From: Actinomycetota bacterium
GTDB lineage: Bacteria; Actinomycetota; Thermoleophilia; Miltoncostaeales; Miltoncostaeaceae
Assembly: GCA_947475125.1 (NCBI GenBank)
Contig: CANJMX010000073.1
Span: 1 to 7,482 of the forward strand
Direction of reading: 5' to 3'
Length of the DNA stretch: 7,482 nt
Both the position numbers and the translations under genes were made by a program. Below the pieces are notes generated by a model. It ran no database searches, was not told where the DNA came from, and saw only the letters and a program-made list of their open reading frames with translations. Below, piece by piece: positions 1-5,463 of this stretch (positions are counted from its first letter, which is position 1; each line of letters opens with the position of its first letter).

Positions 1-719
1 AGACGCTCAACCGCTGGGCGATGGAGGGGCGCCTCGAGGTCACCGCGATCTCGGTGCAGGCCTATGCGAGCGTGGCCGACAAGTACCGCCTGCTCCCGCA
101 CGGGGCATCGATGGGCGAGCAGTACGGCCCCATGGTGGTGGCGCGTGAGGCCATCGACCCCGCCACACTTCCCAGTCTGAAAGTGGCCGTACCGGGTCTC
201 CTCACCAGCGCATTTCTTGAACTGCAGCTGGCTGTGGGGCGCATTGCCGAGCCGCTCGTGGTGCCGTTTGACGAGGTTCTGGACGTGGTGGAGCGTGGCG
301 ATGCCGATGCCGGGCTGGTCATCCACGAGGGGCAGCTCACCTACGAGAGCCAGGGTCTGGTCAACATTCTCGACCTCGGCACGTGGTGGCACGACCTCAC
401 GGGTGGCCTGCCACTTCCCCTCGGCGCCAATGCCGTGCGTCGCGACATCGAGGGCGAGGAGATGGTGCGACTGTCGCACGTGCTGCGCGACAGCATTCAG
501 TACAGCCTCGACCACCGGGAGAGCGCCCTGGCCTACGCAGCCGAGTACGGCCGCGGGCTGGATGACGCCCTCAACGACCAGTTCGTGGGCATGTACGTGA
601 ACGAGCGCACGCTCGACTACGGCGAAGATGGGCGTGAAGCCGTGCGCGAATTGCTGCGCCGTGGCGTTGAGGCCGGACTCATCGACCATGCCGTGTCCGT
701 CGACTTCGTGGAGGACTGA
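1..719 (+). CDS. mqnD: 1,4-dihydroxy-6-naphthoate synthase MqnD (5' end missing)
   Basis: MqnD cleaves cyclic dehypoxanthine futalosine to 1,4-dihydroxy-6-naphthoate, a late step of the cytoplasmic futalosine route to menaquinone. The reading frame is open from the left edge (first full codon at 3, reading TLNRWA and then MEGRLEVTAIS), so the ATG at 21 is internal. About 40-50 N-terminal residues appear to be missing compared with the usual length of about 280. Visible family signatures are the EVTAIS segment followed by AYA, the loop VPGLLTSAF, and GLVIHEGQLTY. The His in GLVIHEG (codon 324-326) matches the conserved catalytic histidine of the family. The C-terminal helical part, including SIQYSLDHRESAL and the MYVNERTLDYG segment, is complete up to the TGA. 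The next gene begins 4 nt downstream, so this is probably the first visible gene of an operon. MqnA belongs to the same superfamily, but the HEGQLTY segment favours MqnD. Confidence 0.9.
   Translation, partial: TLNRWAMEGRLEVTAISVQAYASVADKYRLLPHGASMGEQYGPMVVAREAIDPATLPSLKVAVPGLLTSAFLELQLAVGRIAEPLVVPFDEVLDVVERGDADAGLVIHEGQLTYESQGLVNILDLGTWWHDLTGGLPLPLGANAVRRDIEGEEMVRLSHVLRDSIQYSLDHRESALAYAAEYGRGLDDALNDQFVGMYVNERTLDYGEDGREAVRELLRRGVEAGLIDHAVSVDFVED
710..714 (+). promoter_or_regulatory. Ribosome-binding site deciding the GTG start at 724
   Basis: A perfect GGAGG lies inside the last codons of mqnD, 9 nt before GTG 724. It supports starting the following gene at 724 rather than at upstream in-frame codons inside mqnD. 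Confidence 0.7.
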
Positions 720-723
720 CCGG

Positions 724-1155
724 GTGCCGGATCGCGACTGGGAGGCCGAGATCGACGTCTGGACCGAGCGGTTCCGGCACATCCCCGATCCCCCGGCCGC
801 ATTCGCGAACGCGATCCGCGATGGATGGAACCCGGAGGACCGCCAGGCCCTTGCAGCCGAGGCGGCCGCATACGCCGCGCGCCACGAGGGATGGGTAACG
901 CAGATCACCGGTGGCGATTGGGATCTGGTGCGCCTCGACCTGCGCGACCCGTGCGGTGCGTGTGCCCGGTATGGCGGGGCGGCCTACTCGATAACGGGCG
1001 CCACTCCCGATCTGCCCCCGCCCCCGCCGCTGCCCATCTGCCCGTCGTGCCGGCACACGCTCAACCTTCTCACGCCATTCTTCATGCAAAGCGTGGGGAC
1101 CCACCCCGAGGACCTCGCCGCCGAGGCGGTCCCATACGAGCCGATCGAGGATTGA
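724..1155 (+). CDS. Hypothetical protein with two CxxC pairs (putative zinc ribbon)
   Basis: This 143-residue soluble protein belongs to no family I recognise. The frame is open further upstream into mqnD, but GTG 724 is chosen because a perfect GGAGG lies 9 nt before it and the start is 4 nt after the mqnD stop. The N-terminal half (about 1-60) is rich in Trp, Asp, Glu and Ala and looks helical, with no signal peptide. Residues 77-80 are CGAC and 106-109 are CPSC, separated by 25 residues that include a proline run (about 98-104). Two such pairs are typical of a structural zinc site, and a rubredoxin-like or redox role is also possible. The C-terminal tail is acidic. Tight spacing to mqnD and to the downstream membrane protein suggests co-transcription, but a link to menaquinone is inference from position only. 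Confidence 0.75.
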   Translation: MPDRDWEAEIDVWTERFRHIPDPPAAFANAIRDGWNPEDRQALAAEAAAYAARHEGWVTQITGGDWDLVRLDLRDPCGACARYGGAAYSITGATPDLPPPPPLPICPSCRHTLNLLTPFFMQSVGTHPEDLAAEAVPYEPIED

Positions 1156-1159
1156 CCCC

Positions 1160-1906
1160 GTGAGTACCGATGCCCGCCAGCCCGGACCCATCACATTCGG
1201 CGAACTGCTCTCGCGCGCATGGCGCATGTATCGGGCAGAGCCGTGGCTGTTCCTCATTCTCACCGCCGTAACCGTGATCCCCGTGGGAATCCTGTCGGGC
1301 ATCGCCAGCGCGGCCGCCACCGACGCAGCCAGCACGCAGCGTGCGGCAGCGGTCATCTTTATCGCCGTCATCCCCGCGCTGCTGCTGCTCCCCGTCAGCG
1401 GGGCAGCCGTCGCGGTGGCCACGGTGCGCCGCCTCACTGGCGACCGAATCAGTGCCGGTGCCGCCCTCGAGCGCGTGGGAGTGCGGTTCTGGATCCTCTT
1501 CGGCGCCTTGGTGCTGGTGACGCTCGGCGTGATCGTGGGCCTCTTCGCCCTCGTCATCCCCGGCATCTTCCTTGCTGTGCTGTGGCTGTTTGCCGGGGAG
1601 GCCGCTGTCATTGAGGGCAAGGGCGTGACCGACTCCCTGCGCCGCAGTCAGGACCTGATCCGCGGGTCCTGGTGGACGGTCTTCCTCGCGTGGCTCCTCA
1701 TTCAGGTGGTTGCAGGCGTGGCGCAGGTGCTCATCGGGGTGATCGGGGTGCTCATCTTCGTCTCCCTCGACGGCACGGCCCTCACTGCCGCCAACACCAT
1801 CTGGAGCACGCTCACCCAGCTGGTGGTGGAGCCCTTCGCCCTCATCGCCATCGCGCTGCTGTACGCGGACCGCGTCATCAGGGTGGACGGCCACCTGCCC
1901 GAATAG
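1160..1906 (+). CDS. Multi-pass integral membrane protein
   Basis: A 248-residue membrane protein starting at GTG 1160, with GAGGA 8 nt upstream (1147-1151) and 4 nt after the preceding stop. A short cytoplasmic N-terminus carries FGELLSRAWRMYRAEP, an amphipathic segment seen before the first helix in many bacterial proteins of the glycerophosphodiesterase membrane-domain-like group. Hydrophobic segments lie at about 28-48, 63-88, 111-128, 129-147, 171-202 (long enough for two passes) and 218-236, giving roughly six helices. The middle part VIPGIFLAVLWLFAGEAAV followed by SLRRSQDLIRGSWW is also typical of that group, which has no firmly established function. No catalytic motif is visible. It is probably the last gene of the mqnD operon, because 238 non-coding bases with hairpins follow. 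The family assignment is from memory of the pattern and is tentative. Confidence 0.8.
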   Translation: MSTDARQPGPITFGELLSRAWRMYRAEPWLFLILTAVTVIPVGILSGIASAAATDAASTQRAAAVIFIAVIPALLLLPVSGAAVAVATVRRLTGDRISAGAALERVGVRFWILFGALVLVTLGVIVGLFALVIPGIFLAVLWLFAGEAAVIEGKGVTDSLRRSQDLIRGSWWTVFLAWLLIQVVAGVAQVLIGVIGVLIFVSLDGTALTAANTIWSTLTQLVVEPFALIAIALLYADRVIRVDGHLPE

Positions 1907-1923
1907 GTGCCGGGGGAACATCG

Positions 1924-1940
1924 CGGTCGCGGGGCGACCG
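1924..1940 (+). terminator. GC-only hairpin after the mqnD operon
   Basis: CGGTCGC, a GGG loop and GCGACCG form a perfect 7-bp stem starting 17 nt after the membrane-protein stop. No T-run follows, so it is at best a tail-less terminator of the kind often suggested in high-GC bacteria. A second small stem (CACCC/GGGTG, 1954-1968) follows directly. Confidence 0.35.
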
Positions 1941-2011
1941 GCGAGGCCCACACCACCCCGGCCGGGTGCAATCCTGCGCTGACATGAAGGAATGATGATC
2001 GGGACGGAATC

Positions 2012-2043
2012 CCCACCAGACCTGACGATTCGGGTGGGTGTTT
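2012..2043 (+). terminator. Weak stem-loop followed by TGTTT
   Basis: CCCACC (2012-2017) pairs with GGTGGG (2033-2038) around a 15-nt loop and is followed by TGTTTACAAAT, the most AT-rich stretch of this leader. It could be a weak intrinsic terminator of the upstream operon or part of the leader of the downstream regulator. The short stem and long loop keep confidence low. Confidence 0.25.
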
Positions 2044-2082
2044 ACAAATCGCCCGCATTGGCGCGGCCATACCTCAACATGC

Positions 2083-2108
2083 GGGTCACCAAGTGTTACC
2101 CGTGACCC
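2083..2108. repeat. Inverted repeat GGGTCAC-N12-GTGACCC
   Basis: Two perfect 7-nt arms (2083-2089 and 2102-2108) are separated by 12 nt and centred about 50 nt upstream of the Crp/Fnr-family start codon. The spacing is longer than a classical Crp/Fnr site, but it could bind a dimer on adjacent helical turns or form an mRNA hairpin. Function is unknown. Confidence 0.4.
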
Positions 2109-2120
2109 CACAGGTCTCTT

Positions 2121-2140
2121 ACAACCTGCTGCGAGGTTGT
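2121..2140. promoter_or_regulatory. Candidate Crp/Fnr-type operator ACAACCT-N6-AGGTTGT
   Basis: A perfect 7-bp inverted repeat with a 6-nt centre lies 4 nt before the regulator's ATG at 2145. A 20-bp site with a short central spacer is the size and symmetry bound by Crp/Fnr dimers, although the half-site differs from TGTGA (Crp) and TTGAT (Fnr). The right arm contains most of the GAGG ribosome-binding site (2133-2136). A bound protein, or the equivalent mRNA hairpin, would therefore cover the translation start. Negative autoregulation is the simplest reading, but it is inferred from position and symmetry. Confidence 0.5.
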
Positions 2141-2144
2141 CCGC

Positions 2145-2876
2145 ATGGCCACTCTCACACCGCTCCCCACGATCCCGTCCGCCGCCATAGGGGACACACT
2201 GCGGCCGGCGCTCTCGCGCCAGGACCTGTTCGACGGGATTCCACGAAGGGACCTTGACCTCCTCGACGCCCGCCTGCCTTTGGTGCGCTGGGCCCGAGAT
2301 GCCGAAAGTCCTGCCGCGCTCATGCGCGGTGACCACGTGTACCTGGTTCGCCAGGGACGCATCGCCCTCTACGACTCACCCGAGCAGGGTCCTGACGTCA
2401 TGACCGCCATCGTCGAGCCAGGCGCCGTGTACTCGTCGCTCGGTCTCGAACGCATGCCCCGTGCGACGGCGCTTGAAATGAGCGCAGTCACACCACTTCC
2501 GATCCACGCCGTTGAGGCACTCGTCACCCGCTACCCGCGGTTTGGCGTAAACCTCGCCGTGGCGCTCTCGAGCAGACTCATCAACCTGCGCGAGACCGTC
2601 GGCATCGTGTCGGAGATGCGGGTGGAGGACCGCCTGCGACGCAGGCTGCACCAGATCGCCGAGCAGATCGGCACGGCCGCCCCTGAGGGCGTCCGGATTG
2701 GGCTCGACCTCACACATGCACAGTGGGCATCGCTCATCGGCGCATCGCGTGAGGCAGTAACCACCGCCTTCGGCAAGCTCCGCATCGCCGGAGAGGTGGA
2801 GATGGACGGACGCGCGATCACGATCCCGTGGGGCGCCATGCGCGCCGCAGGAGAGCCCGCCGTCCTGGCGAGCTAG
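2145..2876 (+). CDS. Crp/Fnr-family transcriptional regulator
   Basis: A 243-residue cytoplasmic DNA-binding protein with the domain order of the Crp/Fnr family. About 25-125 form a cyclic-nucleotide-like beta-barrel (GDHVYLVRQGRIALY at 62-76), about 130-160 the dimerisation helix, and about 160-228 a winged helix-turn-helix. The last contains LTHAQWASLIGASREAV and the wing MDGRAITI. In the recognition helix, S201-R202-E203 match the usual SRE, but the position of the second Crp DNA-contact arginine is Thr207. The effector pocket is also divergent: the Gly-Glu of the cAMP-binding cassette is not evident, although PRATAL (105-110) resembles its end. There is no Fnr-like N-terminal cysteine cluster, and no Cys is visible in the protein. 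The start is ATG 2145 with GAGG 8 nt upstream. The gene stands alone between a 238-nt leader and a strong hairpin. The ligand and targets cannot be deduced. Confidence 0.9.
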   Translation: MATLTPLPTIPSAAIGDTLRPALSRQDLFDGIPRRDLDLLDARLPLVRWARDAESPAALMRGDHVYLVRQGRIALYDSPEQGPDVMTAIVEPGAVYSSLGLERMPRATALEMSAVTPLPIHAVEALVTRYPRFGVNLAVALSSRLINLRETVGIVSEMRVEDRLRRRLHQIAEQIGTAAPEGVRIGLDLTHAQWASLIGASREAVTTAFGKLRIAGEVEMDGRAITIPWGAMRAAGEPAVLAS

Positions 2877-2890
2877 CGCACACGTGGGAT

Positions 2891-2924
2891 GGTGGTGGTG
2901 CCCAGGGCTCTGGGTGCCACCGCC
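2891..2924 (+). terminator. Strong hairpin terminator after the Crp/Fnr-family gene
   Basis: Positions 2891-2904 pair with 2911-2924 as a continuous 14-bp stem (three G-U pairs) around the loop GGGCTC, starting 14 nt after the stop. No T-tract follows, so it would be a tail-less terminator or an mRNA 3'-end stabiliser. It is the clearest stem-loop in the window. Confidence 0.55.
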
Positions 2925-2960
2925 GGAACCGCCCCGCGGTCATGACGCCGGTGGGCAGGG

Positions 2961-2966
2961 CATTAT
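2961..2966 (+). promoter_or_regulatory. Possible -10 element of the deacetylase gene
   Basis: CATTAT sits in a local AT-rich island exactly 6 nt before GTG 2973, the spacing expected for a leaderless transcript. It keeps the important A at the second and T at the sixth position of TANNNT. No convincing -35 is visible (GGTCAT at 2938-2943 is weak). The only Shine-Dalgarno-like sequence, AGGG (2957-2960), lies a rather long 12 nt from the start. Confidence 0.3.
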
Positions 2967-2972
2967 TCAAGC

Positions 2973-3887
2973 GTGGCACCCGAGCGCAGAACATCGTCGC
3001 AGTCGCGACCACCCCGCAGACGTCCGCCCCCGCGGCGGCGCCGCGCGAACCCCCTCCTTATCGGGCTCGTCGCCGTGGTGGTGGTCATCGCAGCCATCGG
3101 GCTGGCCACACGTGGCGGCGATGCCCCGACATCACGGGCCACTGCCGACCCCGTGATCCCCTCCGTCACCACCCAGAGCGCCACAGCCGATCAACTGGGC
3201 CCGCGCGATCAGGAACTGGTGGGTATCGGGCAGAAGGGCGTGAGCATCCATCGCGCCGGGGGACGCCGCAAGGTGGTGGCGCTCACGTTTGACGATGGCC
3301 CCAGCAAGGACACCCCTTCCATCCTGTCGATTCTCAAGCAGAACAACGTGCCGGCGACATTCTTCGTGGTGGGCAGGGAGATCCAGGCCCACCCAGAGGT
3401 ACTCGGACAGGAGATCGCTCAGGGAAGTCAGATCGGCATCCACACCTGGGACCACCAGGACATGACCAAGTTGTCATCGGCCAAGCAGCAGACGCAGATC
3501 GTGGATACCCAGAACGCGATCGTCAACGCAACCGGCACGCCCAGTCGCCTGTTCCGTGCGCCCTATGGCGCGGTGAGCCCGTCGGTGATCGCAACGGCCG
3601 AGAAGAACAAGCTGCTGTCAGTGCTCTGGGAGACCGACACCAACGACTGGCAGCGGCCGGATGCGGCCACGATCGTGCAGCGCGTGATGTCGCAGGTGAC
3701 CCCCGGCACAATCATCCTGCTGCACGACGGTGGCGGCGAGCGCGCCAACACGGTCGCTGCGCTGCCCACCATCATCAAGGAACTCAAGAAGCAGGGCTAC
3801 GACTTCGCCACCGTCGGGGATCTTGTGATCTCCGACCCGCCAACCGCCAGCGACATGTCGGTGGACGGCAAGGGCGTCACCGAGTAG
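2973..3887 (+). CDS. Membrane-anchored polysaccharide deacetylase (NodB/CE4 family)
   Basis: A 304-residue metal-dependent deacetylase that should remove acetyl groups from N-acetylated sugars, most likely peptidoglycan or another envelope glycan. Residues 1-27 are a very basic Pro/Arg-rich cytoplasmic tail and about 28-46 a single transmembrane anchor. A linker follows, then the NodB domain from about 100 to 286. All five CE4 motifs are present: TFDDGP (105-110, Asp107 catalytic base and Asp108 metal ligand), HTWDH (157-161, metal ligands His157 and His161), RAPYG (195-199), DTNDW (222-226) and LLHD (249-252, His251). An active enzyme outside the membrane is therefore expected. GTG 2973 is the only reasonable start before the basic tail, because the frame is closed by TGA at 2943-2945. 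Its end overlaps the convergent HAD gene by 11 bp. The exact substrate (GlcNAc, MurNAc, chitin-like glycan) cannot be told. Confidence 0.93.
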   Translation: MAPERRTSSQSRPPRRRPPPRRRRANPLLIGLVAVVVVIAAIGLATRGGDAPTSRATADPVIPSVTTQSATADQLGPRDQELVGIGQKGVSIHRAGGRRKVVALTFDDGPSKDTPSILSILKQNNVPATFFVVGREIQAHPEVLGQEIAQGSQIGIHTWDHQDMTKLSSAKQQTQIVDTQNAIVNATGTPSRLFRAPYGAVSPSVIATAEKNKLLSVLWETDTNDWQRPDAATIVQRVMSQVTPGTIILLHDGGGERANTVAALPTIIKELKKQGYDFATVGDLVISDPPTASDMSVDGKGVTE

Positions 3888-4470
3888 CGCGCGCCGGGGC
3901 CGCGAGGAAGCGGTCCACCTCCACACACCACGTGTCGTCGTCGCCCGCAGCGACGGCCGTGATGCCGAGCGACCGGGCCGCCTCAAGGTTGCGCGGCTGG
4001 TCGTCGACGATGAGCACATCCTCAGCGGCGGTGCCATCGGCAAGAAGCACTGCCCATGCCGCGGGATCGGGCTTGACGTGCCCCCCGACGCTCGAGATGA
4101 CCACGTGGTCGACCACCTCTGCGAGACCGGTCTGTGCCAGCACGGGCAGAAGCCACTCATGGCGGTGGTTGGAGATGATCCAGATGTCGGCGACCTCGCG
4201 CCATGCGGCCACGCGGGCCGGGTCGATACGCGGGCGCAGGTTGAGGATTGCCAGACGGTCGGACGCATCGGGCACCGGCACCCCGAGGGCGTGCCAGAAG
4301 GCCGATTCGGGAAGACGACCGCCCCAGTAGTCGTCACGGAACGGGCCCCGGATCAGCTGACGCACTGCGCCTGGATCCACGCCCAGACGATCGGCCGCCC
4401 GTGCCGGGAAGGTGGGCATGAGCGAATCGATGAGGACGCCGCCGGCGTCGAGTCCGAGCCGGCGGGTCAG
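3877..4470 (-). CDS. HAD-superfamily hydrolase, probably starting at CTG
   Basis: A phosphatase-like HAD enzyme of about 197 residues. The first in-frame ATG (4417-4419) would cut off the nucleophile motif. Extending upstream gives TRRLGLDAGGVLIDS, in which D8 (4447-4449) fits motif I in its DxGGVL form. The only plausible start that keeps it is CTG at 4468-4470, which overlaps the TGA of the preceding lipoprotein gene as CTGA. No strong Shine-Dalgarno is seen, which fits translational coupling. Other motifs, numbered from CTG, are WIISN (Ser100, motif II), GHVKPDP (Lys133, motif III) and VLIVDDQPRN (Asp156-Asp157, motif IV). The cap after motif I is short and helical, as in subfamily IA enzymes such as YihX-like or epoxide-hydrolase-like HADs. 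The substrate is unknown. The gene converges on the deacetylase gene with an 11-bp overlap. The family is secure, the start is inferred. Confidence 0.82.
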   Translation of the reverse strand: MTRRLGLDAGGVLIDSLMPTFPARAADRLGVDPGAVRQLIRGPFRDDYWGGRLPESAFWHALGVPVPDASDRLAILNLRPRIDPARVAAWREVADIWIISNHRHEWLLPVLAQTGLAEVVDHVVISSVGGHVKPDPAAWAVLLADGTAAEDVLIVDDQPRNLEAARSLGITAVAAGDDDTWCVEVDRFLAAPARATR

Positions 4471-4952
4471 GCGGAGGGCCCCGTGGCCGCATGGATGGCG
4501 GCGGCAGCACGTGCGGCCTGTGCAACGGCCACGTCGAGGGCTGTCACATCGCCACCCTCCGAGGCATCCGCGGCGGCGCGGAGCGCCGACGCCAGAGTGA
4601 CGTCAAGCGGGGTGATGCGCTTGCGCTGCGACTCCAGGCGCTGGTCATCCAGCCGTGCCGCCGACAACTGCTCTGCCGCACGCTCGGCGCGTGCCGCAGC
4701 CGCAGCGAGGCCAGCTGCTGCTGCCTGTGCCTGGGTCGCCGTGAGACCATCGGGCAGGGCATCGAGGCGGATGCTGGCAGCGCGGGCGGCGGCCACCGCC
4801 TCACGTACGAGCGCCAGATAGTGCGACGGGCTCACGGTTGTGCCGGGCGCGACCTGCGCGGTAGGCACCGGATCGGGCGCACCACCGCAACCGGCGAGCC
4901 CGGCCGTGCCCAGCACGGCAGTGGCGATCAGGACGAGGGCTGCGCGGCGGAT
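4467..4952 (-). CDS. Alanine-rich putative lipoprotein with a non-canonical start
   Basis: A protein with a lipobox (GLAGC) followed by a low-complexity, helical, Ala-rich body. In the 149 residues counted from GTG 4916, 47 are Ala. That GTG, the first ordinary in-frame start, would leave only nine residues before the lipobox Cys and no basic end. Reading upstream gives RRAALVLIATAVLGTAGLAG before the Cys, a textbook lipoprotein signal. It would begin at ATC (4950-4952), with GAGGGGG 5 nt before it, placing the Cys at residue 22. CTG at 4929-4931, overlapping the previous TGA, is an alternative but loses the Arg pair. The protein probably sits on the outer face of the membrane. Residues about 40-53 resemble the neighbouring lipoprotein. 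No known domain is recognised. The start is uncertain; the gene itself is supported by the lipobox, operon position and length. Confidence 0.62.
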   Translation of the reverse strand: MRRAALVLIATAVLGTAGLAGCGGAPDPVPTAQVAPGTTVSPSHYLALVREAVAAARAASIRLDALPDGLTATQAQAAAAGLAAAAARAERAAEQLSAARLDDQRLESQRKRITPLDVTLASALRAAADASEGGDVTALDVAVAQAARAAAAIHAATGPSA

Positions 4953-5386
4953 GGGATCCCCCTCAGTGCGATGAGCAGTTGTGACGTGGCTGACTGCAGG
5001 CCCACCTTGCCGGGCGCCTTGAGTGCAGCCCGCATCTGGCGCATGGTGGCCACGATCGGACCGATGGCTGCCAGCAGGCGCCGCTGCTCGGCCGTGAGTG
5101 CGGGATCGCCCAGGTGCAGGGCACCGAACTCGCGCACCTCGCGTGTGATGTCGTCGACCACGCCATCCACCTCGATATTCGATGCCTGGGCGCCCTCACC
5201 GGACAATGCGGTTGTGGCAATTACCCCCATGCGCTCTGCCGGCTGCACCAACTGGCGCACCGACTCGACGAACGCCGCAGGGGATGTGGTCTGCACCCGC
5301 AGGGCCTGCTCACCCGACCCGCATCCGGCGAGTGCCAGTGCGATGAGGGCGAACGCCCCAGCCGTGGATGCCACGCGACCGATCAT
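4928..5386 (-). CDS. Putative lipoprotein
   Basis: A 152-residue protein starting at ATG 5386 with a clear lipoprotein signal: MIGR, a hydrophobic core at about 5-19, then LALAGC with Cys22 as the lipidation site. The mature part is mostly helical, with a TTSPAAFVESVRQLV segment (33-47), an acidic stretch around VDGVVDDITREVREFG, and a final helical region ending in QPSS. I recognise no domain. It is the first gene of a minus-strand operon. Its stop overlaps the coding region of a second lipoprotein with similar layout, and a HAD hydrolase follows. TAGGCT lies 6 nt before the ATG, so the mRNA may be leaderless, and no good Shine-Dalgarno is visible. Function is unknown; a role in the envelope is inferred from the signal only. 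Confidence 0.78.
   Translation of the reverse strand: MIGRVASTAGAFALIALALAGCGSGEQALRVQTTSPAAFVESVRQLVQPAERMGVIATTALSGEGAQASNIEVDGVVDDITREVREFGALHLGDPALTAEQRRLLAAIGPIVATMRQMRAALKAPGKVGLQSATSQLLIALRGIPSAAQPSS
4958..4964 (-). promoter_or_regulatory. Possible ribosome-binding site for an ATC start at 4952
   Basis: On the minus strand GAGGGGG lies 5 nt before ATC 4952, inside the end of the upstream lipoprotein gene. It is the only Shine-Dalgarno-like sequence that fits a start giving the second lipoprotein a full signal peptide. Confidence 0.35.
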
Positions 5387-5392
5387 GGCTGC

Positions 5393-5398
5393 AGCCTA
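5393..5398 (-). promoter_or_regulatory. Candidate -10 (TAGGCT) of the lipoprotein-HAD operon
   Basis: Read on the minus strand, TAGGCT fits TANNNT and is 6 nt from ATG 5386. Transcription would then start at or next to the A of the start codon, giving a leaderless mRNA. No clear -35 element is seen. Confidence 0.4.
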
Positions 5399-5457
5399 CG
5401 GGCATCCTGCGGCGACACACCACCGATGGTCACGGGGGCGGCGGCGCACGTGGTCGG

Positions 5458-5463
5458 TAGGCT
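5458..5463 (+). promoter_or_regulatory. Candidate -10 (TAGGCT) of tkt
   Basis: The same TAGGCT hexamer occurs on the plus strand, 28 nt before GTG 5492. It would give a leader of about 20 nt that contains the GGAG ribosome-binding site. No recognisable -35 lies 16-18 nt upstream. Confidence 0.4.

Noticed and set aside
628..723. Longer start for the CxxC protein inside mqnD
   Set aside because: It would overlap mqnD by about 90 nt without a ribosome-binding site, while GTG 724 has GGAGG at 9 nt.
679..1951. Long minus-strand reading frames of about 290-310 codons opposite the CxxC and membrane-protein genes
   Set aside because: They are typical high-GC antisense shadows: low-complexity His/Asp/Glu/Arg/Ser-rich translations with no motif, opposite plus-strand genes that have ribosome-binding sites and recognisable membrane segments.
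1907..2110. Riboswitch in the leader of the Crp/Fnr-family gene
   Set aside because: The region has stems and conserved-looking blocks, but I could not match it to the TPP, cobalamin, SAM, glycine, c-di-GMP or other consensus patterns I know.
4078..4821. Plus-strand frame of 247 codons opposite the HAD and lipoprotein genes
   Set aside because: Its Ala/Arg/Ser-rich second half and lack of motifs mark it as a shadow. The minus strand carries the HAD motifs and the lipobox.
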